Part shown: positions 17,516 through 23,806 of the stretch, in pieces
Position numbering within the stretch: the first letter of the stretch is position 1
How the letters are laid out: every line of letters starts with the position of its first letter
NCBI RefSeq assembly: GCF_025144725.1
Contig: NZ_JALXKS010000032.1
Location: 1-38,996, forward strand
Length of the DNA stretch: 38,996 nucleotides
Direction: 5' to 3'
DNA from: Brevibacterium sp. p3-SID960
GTDB taxonomy: Bacteria; Actinomycetota; Actinomycetes; Actinomycetales; Brevibacteriaceae
Program-made: the position numbers and the translations under genes
Notes under the pieces: model-generated
Told to the model about the DNA's origin: nothing
Seen by the model: the letters and a program-made list of their open reading frames with translations, nothing else
Database searches by the model: none

Positions 17516-18006
17516 ACCCGCCACCCGCACCGCCACCAGGTCCACCACCCGGTCCGCCATCATCCGCTCCAGCAGGCCGACACACACCGGCCGCTCCAGT
17601 CGGACTCGCCATCTCCACACCCCCGCCGCAGCCGAGGATGACGCCGTGGTTCCCGATCGGCATCGCGGTGCTCGCCTGGTCGCTCCTGGCGCTCGCCGGC
17701 GGCCTGGCGACTGTCGGCTACCTCGTCCTCGGGGTCACGATGACCGATACGCTCGAGGGCGTCTTCGGACCTGAACCGGAATACCTGTTCAACTGGATCA
17801 TCCTGTGGACGGTGCTCATCGGCCAGCTGCTCGGGCTTGTGATCGCGCTCGCCGTCGCACTGCTCGGACTGCGGCAGCGCCGCCGGGGCCGTCGGTTCGC
17901 CACCGCTGCGATGGTGCTCGGGTTCGTCGCCGCGGGGATCTTCCTGCTCATCGGTGTGCTCCAGCTGCCGCTGTATCCCATCCTGTTCGACGCCCTCGCC
18001 TTGTGA
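17512..18006 (+). CDS. Pro-rich small membrane protein (DUF4190-like architecture)
   Basis: The frame gives about 164 residues from a CTG at 17512. A Pro-rich N-terminus (NPPPAPPPGPPPGPPSS) is followed by three hydrophobic helices (IGIAVLAWSLLALAGGLATVGYLV split around residue 50; LFNWIILWTVLIGQLLGLVIALAVALL; AAMVLGFVAAGIFLLIGVLQ). A Pro-rich cytosolic tail followed by two to four helices is common among actinobacterial membrane proteins of unknown role. The start is uncertain. The open frame extends to 17290, but the upstream part looks non-coding. CTG 17512 is suggested by the NPPP start and the preceding GGGAG, and ATG 17639 is the first internal ATG. I infer no function. Confidence 0.55.
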   Translation: MNPPPAPPPGPPPGPPSSAPAGRHTPAAPVGLAISTPPPQPRMTPWFPIGIAVLAWSLLALAGGLATVGYLVLGVTMTDTLEGVFGPEPEYLFNWIILWTVLIGQLLGLVIALAVALLGLRQRRRGRRFATAAMVLGFVAAGIFLLIGVLQLPLYPILFDALAL

Positions 18007-18195
18007 GCGCCGTGCCCGAGGTGCGCCGGAGTCCCGGCACCCGGGAACCTGCGCACCGCGCCCGAGGCGTGCCCGGCTCCCAGCATCCCGGCACCTGAGC
18101 CGCGCCGCGCCGGTGGTGGCGGGTTGGATTACGATGCACGGCGAACCCGGCATGGCGCTCAACTGCGCAGCGCCGGCGACCGAGAGGATCCCGCC

Positions 18196-18249
18196 ATGTC
18201 TGAGACGACGCCACCGCAGACAGCCCCGACCGGTTTCCTGCAGCCATGA
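18196..18249 (+). CDS. Possible 17-residue leader ORF before the EamA gene
   Basis: MSETTPPQTAPTGFLQP, preceded by GAGAGGA. Its TGA overlaps the ATG of the exporter in ATGA. The exporter has no ribosome site of its own, so either this leader drives it by coupling, or a frameshift separated the true N-terminus from the gene. Confidence 0.35.
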   Translation: MSETTPPQTAPTGFLQP

Positions 18250-19145
18250 GCAGACTGCAGGCCGTCCCGGCAGCGGTGCCGCCGTGGACGATGGCAGTCG
18301 CGGCGATGCTCGCCGTGCAGGTCTCCAATGCACTGTCCGTACCGGTCATCGCCCAGGTGGGCCCGGCCGGCACGGCGTGGCTGCGGATGAGCTTCGGCAT
18401 CGTGTTCCTGTGGCTCATCGCCCGCCCTGCACTGCGCAGCCTGCGGCTGCGCCACCTGCCGGCCCTGCTCGTCCTCGGCATCGTCACCGGCTTCATGACG
18501 ACCTTCTTCCTCGCCGCTGTGGCACGCATCCCGCTCGGCACCGCCGTCGCCATCGAGTTCCTCGGCCCGCTCACGGTCGCCGGCCTCATGAGCCCGCGCC
18601 GCCGCGCACTCATCTGGCCGCTCATCGCCTTCGCCGGGGTGATCCTGCTGACCGAACCGTGGCATGGCACCATCGACCTGGCCGGAGTCGGCTTCGCACT
18701 GGCCGCCGGTGCCTGCTGGGGCCTGTACAACGTGTTCACCCAGCACATCGGCGACCGCTTCGCCGGCATCAGCGGTCTGTCACTGACCATCCCGATCGCC
18801 GCATTGGCGACCCTGCCGCTCGGGCTGCCGCAGGTCATCGGCGGTGAACTCGTCTGGTGGGTGCTGCCAGCCGCGGCCGGCATCGCCCTCATCACCCCGG
18901 TCATCGCCTTCGGCCTCGAACTCCTCGCCCTGCGCCGGATGACCCACACCGCCTTCGGCACACTGCTGTCGATCGAACCGGCATTCGGCGTGCTCATGGG
19001 CCTGCTCATCCTCGCCCAGACGCCCACCGTCATGCAGCTGATCGGCATCGCCTGTGTCATCGTCGCCGGTGCAGCCGCCCAACGCGGCGGCGGCCGCACA
19101 GCCGACGCCCCGGCGCTTGCCGACCGGCCGGCATCCCCCGCGTGA
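18246..19145 (+). CDS. EamA/DMT-family exporter (RhtA-like)
   Basis: A 299-residue protein with ten predicted membrane helices in two EamA repeats, typical of drug/metabolite transporters of the RhtA type that export amino acids such as threonine and homoserine. The Ala/Leu/Gly-rich helices include LLVLGIVTGFMTTFFLAAV and the Glu-Pro motif LLSIEPAFGVLMGLLIL near the end. ATG 18246 has no clear ribosome site and overlaps the leader ORF. The diaminopropionate ammonia-lyase gene begins 93 bp downstream on the same strand, so export of an amino acid related to that enzyme is possible. The substrate is unknown. Confidence 0.85.
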   Translation: MSRLQAVPAAVPPWTMAVAAMLAVQVSNALSVPVIAQVGPAGTAWLRMSFGIVFLWLIARPALRSLRLRHLPALLVLGIVTGFMTTFFLAAVARIPLGTAVAIEFLGPLTVAGLMSPRRRALIWPLIAFAGVILLTEPWHGTIDLAGVGFALAAGACWGLYNVFTQHIGDRFAGISGLSLTIPIAALATLPLGLPQVIGGELVWWVLPAAAGIALITPVIAFGLELLALRRMTHTAFGTLLSIEPAFGVLMGLLILAQTPTVMQLIGIACVIVAGAAAQRGGGRTADAPALADRPASPA

Positions 19146-19238
19146 GGTGCTCGACGACCGCTGACCGGGCAGGCGCCCACCACCGCCTCGGTGCTCGCTA
19201 AGCTGGCGGGAACATCCGCGCCGACTCAGGAGCCGCCC

Positions 19239-20416
19239 ATGACCACCCGCCGTCTCGTGACGAATCCCTTCGCCGCGCCCGAGGCGGTGGCTCCGCCCGC
19301 AGACGCCGGCGCCGTGGTGCCGCGCGCCTTCCATCAGTCGCTGCCCGGGTACGCGCCCACTCCGCTGCCTCCGCTGCCGGCGGCTGCCGAGGCGCTCGGG
19401 GTGCGCGCCGTCTGGCTCAAGGATGAGTCGGAGCGGATCGGCACGCCGTCGTTCAAGATCCTCGGCGCGTCGTGGGCGACCTGCCGGGTGCTCGCCGACT
19501 GGCTCGGCGTGGAGATCGCCGAGGTGGCGGACTTCGCGCTGCTGCGCGCCAAACTGACTGCGGCGGTCGAGCAGACCGGCCGGCCGCTGGCACTTGCTGC
19601 CGCAACAGATGGCAATCACGGCCGGGCCGTGGCGATCATGGCGCGCCTGCTCGGGCTGTCGGCGCGCATCTTCGTCCCAGCCGACATGGTCGCCGAGCGC
19701 ATCGCCGCCATCGAGTCCGAAGGAGCCGCAGTCGAGGTGGTCGACGGCGGCTACGACGATGCGATCCGTCGCAGCGCCGAGGTCGCCGGGCCTGATGTGC
19801 TCGTGGTCTCCGATACCTCGTGGGAGGGATATACCGAACCACCGGCCTGGGTCATCGACGGGTACTCGACGATGATGGCCGAAGTCCACGAGGCGATCGC
19901 CGCTGGTGAGGCCGATGAGCCGACTGTCATCGCCGCCCAGATCGGTGTTGGCGCGTTCGCTGCGGCAGTGGTGCGCGGCTTCGCCCGCCCGCAGGGGCCG
20001 CGCCTCATCGGTGTCGAACCCACGCTGGCCGACTGCGTGACGGTGAGCATCGAACGCGGGGAGCTCACGGAGATCCCCGGCCCGCAGACCTCGATCATGG
20101 CCGGACTCAACTGCGGCACGCCCTCGCAGATCGCCTGGCCGGATATGCAGCAGGCTTCGACGCCTTCGCCACCGCCACCGACGACGATGCCCGCGAGGCG
20201 ATGCGGCTGCTCGCTCGTGATGGTGTGGTCTCCGGTGAGAGTGGGGCGGCCGGTCCCGCCGGGCTGCTCGCTCATCGTGACGCACTCGGTCTCACCAGCG
20301 ACGATGTCGTCCTCGTCTTCTCGACCGAAGGCGCCACTGATCAGGCGGCGTATGAGGAGATCATGCGTGCAGGCACCGACGACGACACCGCCACCGCGCG
20401 TTCGTCTCAGGGGTAG
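19239..20416 (+). pseudogene. dpaL: Diaminopropionate ammonia-lyase, frameshifted
   Basis: A PLP fold-type II enzyme converting 2,3-diaminopropionate to pyruvate and two ammonia. The PLP Lys73 lies in TPSFKILGASW. Family motifs are ATDGNHGRAVA, SDTSWEGYTEPPAWVIDGY, QIGVGAFAAAVVRGF and IMAGLNCGTPSQIAWP. Just after IAWPDMQ the frame is lost. From about 20148 the continuation GFDAFATATDDDAREAMRLL and VVSGESGAAGPAGLL is in another frame and runs to the TAG at 20416. A one-base deletion near 20148-20150 explains this. Without it the protein would be about 390 residues, the usual size. The start ATG 19239 follows AGGAG. The end overlaps the DUF488 gene on the other strand by 10 bp. Confidence 0.85.
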
Positions 20417-20937
20417 GTGACGGTTCCGTCGTCGTCGACCCGTGCGCCTTTCGTGAGCGTGGCCGGGGTCAGTCGCCCGTCGGGCATGAGATGCGAGACC
20501 GGCAGGTTGCGGGCGAGAAGGTGGTCGGCGATGATGCGGCGGTGACAGCGCCACCACACGGCTTCTGAGCACATGATCGCCGGCAGCGCATCGGGGCCGG
20601 TGAGCCCGATGAGTGCCGTCAGGCCGTCGGCGAACTGGGAGCTCAGCGCGTAGTCCGCGTACCGGTGGAAGCTCGCGTTGTTCCAGAAGGCGTTGGTCTC
20701 GTCAGCCACGGAGTGGCTGGCATTGCGCAGCCCGCCGAGGCGCTTTTCGCGCTGATATCCGATTCCTGCGTCTTCAAGACTCGGCGCGAGGTTCTCCTCG
20801 TTGAACTGCGGGTTGCGACGTGACCCAGGGAGCTTGCGGACGTCGACGACGCAGTCGACTCCTGCGTCCTGCAGCAGCGCGACGAATTCGTCGATGGGAT
20901 GGGTGGAATGCCCCACAGTGAGGATTCGCGGTTCCAT
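20407..20937 (-). CDS. DUF488 family protein
   Basis: A 176-residue DUF488 protein. Family motifs in order are ILTVGHSTHPIDEFV, VVDVRKLPGSRRNPQFN, GIGYQREKRLGGLRN, and the Cys/His motif ALPAIMCSEAVWWRCHRRIIAD. The conserved Arg residues and the C-x(8)-CHR arrangement suggest a catalytic or nucleic acid-related role that remains unassigned. ATG 20937 has GGAGGTGA nine bases upstream; the frame open further upstream is not needed. It converges on dpaL and marks the last conventional chromosomal gene before the accessory region. Confidence 0.88.
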   Translation of the reverse strand: MEPRILTVGHSTHPIDEFVALLQDAGVDCVVDVRKLPGSRRNPQFNEENLAPSLEDAGIGYQREKRLGGLRNASHSVADETNAFWNNASFHRYADYALSSQFADGLTALIGLTGPDALPAIMCSEAVWWRCHRRIIADHLLARNLPVSHLMPDGRLTPATLTKGARVDDDGTVTYP

Positions 20938-21295
20938 TCCAGTCACCTCCGGATTCGCATGCTCGCCGGTTAAAGCAGCGCGCGGACGTGCTGCGGGCCA
21001 GCTCAGATCAACGTCTCCTGCCCCGACGTCGAGTCGTGGGTATCTCTCATCATGGTGACAGTCCCGTGCCACGTCCGCCAGCCCACGGATTCCGTGCAAC
21101 CGGTTCTTCGGCCGGAGGAATGCCGGTGTCGAACACCGCCAATGCGAAAGAAGTCCAACTACGCGAAAGTGCGCGTACGCAACTCTGGTACAGCATGACG
21201 GGAAGGCAGAATTCGATACACCGCGAATGGGCACGCCGTAAGCGCGTCGCAGACGACTCCACCTTCGCCTGGTGCCCGTGCGCTCCGTCGGGCCT
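20938..21295. other. Gene-poor stretch upstream of the DUF488 gene
   Basis: About 360 bp with the DUF488 ribosome site at its left end. I see no convincing coding frame, tRNA or repeat here. Open frames in it have no domain I recognise and no ribosome sites. Confidence 0.4.
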
Positions 21296-21385
21296 GACAA
21301 GACACGGTGGAGCGCCCTGCTGCTGGAGCTCAGATTCCTACCGAGGCTCGCGATACGAGGTGAACCCTCAGGCGACCGTCTTGTC
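21296..21385. ncRNA. Candidate structured RNA: long imperfect hairpin upstream of a terminator
   Basis: Outer arms GACAAGA / TCTTGTC, then CGG / CCG, then CGCC / GGCG pair across a 54-nt apical region to form a 14-bp interrupted stem (21296-21316 with 21371-21385). A perfect terminator-like hairpin starts 13 nt downstream. There is no coding frame over it. It might be a small RNA on the plus strand or a remnant of mobile DNA. No known RNA family is recognised. Confidence 0.3.
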
Positions 21386-21397
21386 CGCTGAATCACG

Positions 21398-21428
21398 AAG
21401 GCCCGGAATCAAAAGGATTCCGGGCCTT
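21398..21428 (+). terminator. Strong terminator-like hairpin
   Basis: A perfect 13-bp inverted repeat, AAGGCCCGGAATC / GATTCCGGGCCTT, with an AAAAG loop; the right arm ends in TT followed by CT. This is a typical actinobacterial intrinsic terminator shape. No protein gene ends just upstream on either strand, so it terminates an unseen transcript or marks a lost gene. Confidence 0.65.
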
Positions 21429-21456
21429 CTGACGCCGATGTCGAGGCTCATCTGTC

Positions 21457-21469
21457 AACGATGTCCCGA
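21457..21469. repeat. 13-mer shared with the right window end (IS-end-like)
   Basis: AACGATGTCCCGA occurs here and again at 38978-38990 in the same orientation, where it is one arm of a perfect hairpin. Sequences of this kind occur near ends of actinobacterial integrase-type insertion sequences. The two copies flank the accessory region. Confidence 0.45.
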
Positions 21470-21588
21470 TACAGGACAAAGTGGACCTCCGTAGCAGCTT
21501 CTCAAACCCCCGGAAGCCGCTCGGATCGCTGATTTCCCGTGTTCTACGGGGTTCTCAGGTTCGTCGGCCGCGCGCTCGGGGTGCTCGA

Positions 21589-22299
21589 ATGGCCGATGAG
21601 CGCGGCGCCGTGCGTGAGAATTCCCGTCAGTCTCAAACCCGTTTGAGCGTCTCCAATCGAGCCGAGCTGCTCGCCGGGTACGCCGATGGTGTGCCCGTAC
21701 GCGAGCTGGCGACACGATTCAACGTGCACCGCGGCACCGTGCGGGAGATAGCTCGGCAGGCGGGCTTGGCAGCGCGTCGCCCGGAGTTGCCCGACGCGAT
21801 CCGACAGGACGCCGCTCAACTCTATGCGGGTGGGATGACGCTCGCTCACATCGCCGCGCGACTCGGAGTCAGCAATGAGTCCGTGCGCTCGGCGGTGCTC
21901 GCATGGGGCGGGACGATCCGTCCTGGCGGTCGTCGCCGGGTCGGTGTCCGAGTACGCGCACATCACCGGATACCTACCGCGTCCACGACAGCACCCTCTT
22001 CAGCGTCGTTCGCTTCTGCGGTCATGCTGGCCCCACCGCGACGGGTGGCGACGGCTTCGCGAACGCGGGCCCGGATCAATAGCACAGCGCTGACCGGCCC
22101 GATCCAGAGCATCTTAAGCATGTTCCATATCGCCCACAGCACTGCGAGGTGGAGCCATCCGGGTGCGTCGTCCTCGATGAGTTGGACGCAGACGTTCGCG
22201 ATCAGCAGGTACGGGATCGCGAGCAGCATCGCTGGGATGCCCCACTTCAAACCACGGCGGGTGCGGATCGCATCCAGCAGGATGTCGGTGGGCATGTAG
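21589..22299 (+). CDS. Double-HTH DNA-binding protein (recombinase-associated type), C-terminus probably run-on
   Basis: Residues about 18-115 hold two helix-turn-helix units: LLAGYADGVPVRELATRFNVHRGTVREIARQ and, after DAIRQDAAQLYAGGMTLAHI, AARLGVSNESVRSAVLAWG. Small proteins with this layout, like the C-terminal part of serine recombinases, occur next to resolvase genes in actinobacteria. The conserved part ends near 21940. Beyond that the frame reads antisense through the membrane protein gene at 21963-22352 and looks non-coding, so the native stop was probably lost. ATG 21589 is the chosen start; no clear ribosome site. Treat it as a fragment of mobile-element origin. Confidence 0.5.
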   Translation: MADERGAVRENSRQSQTRLSVSNRAELLAGYADGVPVRELATRFNVHRGTVREIARQAGLAARRPELPDAIRQDAAQLYAGGMTLAHIAARLGVSNESVRSAVLAWGGTIRPGGRRRVGVRVRAHHRIPTASTTAPSSASFASAVMLAPPRRVATASRTRARINSTALTGPIQSILSMFHIAHSTARWSHPGASSSMSWTQTFAISRYGIASSIAGMPHFKPRRVRIASSRMSVGM

Positions 22300-22352
22300 C
22301 GCCGCAGGAAGCAGCGGGTGTGGACGCTGACGGCCCAGATCAGACGGATCAT
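21963..22352 (-). CDS. Small membrane protein, actinobacterial 'sulfate permease'-annotated type
   Basis: A 129-residue protein that starts MIRLIWAVSVHTRCFLRRY, then MPTDILLDAIRTRRGLKWG. Two hydrophobic helices follow (IPAMLLAIPYLLIANVCVQLI and LAVLWAIWNMLKMLWIGPV) and a basic tail. This family is widespread in actinobacteria, often near mobile DNA, and is sometimes labelled sulfate permease. It is far too small for a permease and that name has no support in the sequence. ATG 22352 follows GAGAGGA; two further in-frame ATGs upstream lack ribosome sites. It overlaps the run-on end of the HTH frame on the other strand. Confidence 0.75.
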   Translation of the reverse strand: MIRLIWAVSVHTRCFLRRYMPTDILLDAIRTRRGLKWGIPAMLLAIPYLLIANVCVQLIEDDAPGWLHLAVLWAIWNMLKMLWIGPVSAVLLIRARVREAVATRRGGASMTAEANDAEEGAVVDAVGIR

Positions 22353-22601
22353 GGTCTTGTTCCTCTCCATCGCACAGTGCATCTCGTGAGGCAGTGCGTT
22401 GAAGAGTGACCCGAGGGTCTGCCGAGACCGGCGCGCTACAGAGGAGAAATCCGCCTCATCAGGCAGTCTACGGGCGATTCCTGCCAGAAGGAAGAAGCTG
22501 GACAGCTATGGTCGCGGTCTTGGAGCGCTCCGACTGGTCGTCCGCCCTACTCTCGCATGAGGCGTGGATCACGCTGCGTGCCGGTGGCCCGGCGAGGCGA
22601 C

Positions 22602-22630
22602 TTGGCGGGCCGATCTCGCGACCATACGCT
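22602..22630 (+). promoter_or_regulatory. Predicted leaderless promoter for the HNKVKH protein gene
   Basis: TTGGCG (22602-22607), a 17-bp spacer, and TACGCT (22625-22630). The A of ATG 22637 lies 7 nt after the -10 box, and no ribosome site is present. This fits a leaderless transcript, common in actinobacteria. Confidence 0.4.
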
Positions 22631-22636
22631 TGTTGA

Positions 22637-23806
22637 ATGTACCCGCCACCAGCCGGGCCGGAGCTGACGGCCGAGCAGTGTCAGGAGCTTGACGACACGT
22701 TCCTGTCGTCTGATCCGTTCGGGTACTTCAGCGCTCGGATCGGCATGATGCTGCGGTGGACAGAGTCAGATGTCGATAGCGATGAGCATCCCCTGGCCGC
22801 GCCCGATGACGAACAGCAGCACGCCACCGAGACCCGTGGACGGTTCGCTCGCCTACTTGGCCGGCCGGTGGGCTTCATACCCGAGACTTCGCCGAGATCG
22901 ATTGCTACACAGGTCGCTACGGATGCGTACGCCCTGCGGCACCATGCGGCTGAGGCGCTTGTGCGGTTGACGGCGGCGCTCTCGCAACGGACGAACGTCG
23001 CCGAACCGTGCGTTTGGGAGGCCCTGCCGGCCGGGCCAAACCAACTCGATCAGGTCGTGAGCCAACTCCGCGAGTCTTTCTCCTCGGCGGAGGCCCCGAT
23101 GCAGTTCGCCCGTCTGGTTCTCCGCGAGCAGGACTTGCAAAGCGGCATGACGGAGCGACTTGCTTCGGCGTCCAACGTGTTCGCCGACTGGCTCCAGTTC
23201 GCTATCGACCTACTCGTGGGACATGAACTCCAACTCAACGCTGCTCACAACAAGGTCAAGCACGGTCTCTCAGTCCGCGCTCGTGATGACCTCAAAGTCT
23301 CATTCGTCACCACTCCGCCCAGCGCAGATGGGACCATCCCGGTTGGTGCGCTGACCGGCCCGGACGCCGTGGACATCTTCGACCGCCCCGTTATCGAAGT
23401 TCTCGCACAGGCACCCAAGGTGGACGGGCATCGACAAGGACTGGAGCTGACGCAGTTGAGGGTGGATGTCCCCGCCGTGCTCGCCGAGGCATACATGATC
23501 GCCTGGGCCCACGCGGCGATGTTCCATGTCGCGGCCACGAAACACTTCGAAGGACGGGCAGACCTCCCCGACTATCTGTCTGCTCCCGCTCATCCCGGTT
23601 ATCCGATCGGCGGCCCACATCCTGACCATGTTTCAGGCAAGGCGCCGGTCGGGATGAGGTTCCCTCTCACCACTCCTCCCGGTGGCGGGCGCGCGAGGCG
23701 ATCGGCGGGAATCGCATTTCGAGACTCGTTCATACCGTTCATATTCACTGGCTCTGCGATGCGCAACGTTCGCGTTGTTGCGGACGAGGTAACGGAGGAG
23801 GCGTAG
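22637..23806 (+). CDS. Hypothetical protein with HEPN-like HNKVKH motif
   Basis: A 389-residue, mostly helical soluble protein that I cannot assign to a named family. The centre (about 90-215) is a set of long helices ending in LQLNAAHNKVKHGLSVR. The HN-x-x-KHG motif at 204-210 resembles the motif helix of HEPN-like proteins but lacks the usual Arg. The C-terminus is Pro/Gly-rich and then basic. ATG 22637 is suited to leaderless translation. The stop TAG is followed at once by the GTG of the DUF4365 gene, whose GGAGGAGG site lies inside this gene, so the two are coupled and likely act together. The function is unknown; a defence role is inferred from the partner. Confidence 0.6.
   Translation: MYPPPAGPELTAEQCQELDDTFLSSDPFGYFSARIGMMLRWTESDVDSDEHPLAAPDDEQQHATETRGRFARLLGRPVGFIPETSPRSIATQVATDAYALRHHAAEALVRLTAALSQRTNVAEPCVWEALPAGPNQLDQVVSQLRESFSSAEAPMQFARLVLREQDLQSGMTERLASASNVFADWLQFAIDLLVGHELQLNAAHNKVKHGLSVRARDDLKVSFVTTPPSADGTIPVGALTGPDAVDIFDRPVIEVLAQAPKVDGHRQGLELTQLRVDVPAVLAEAYMIAWAHAAMFHVAATKHFEGRADLPDYLSAPAHPGYPIGGPHPDHVSGKAPVGMRFPLTTPPGGGRARRSAGIAFRDSFIPFIFTGSAMRNVRVVADEVTEEA

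Noticed and set aside
21296..21428. SRP RNA, tmRNA or tRNA considered for the hairpin pair
   Set aside because: No GGAAG-type SRP loop, no tRNA T-loop or CCA end, and the size does not fit tmRNA.
22406..22636. A 76-codon frame ending one base before ATG 22637
   Set aside because: No ribosome site, Arg/Gly/Ala-rich, overlaps the predicted promoter; the abutting stop is probably chance.
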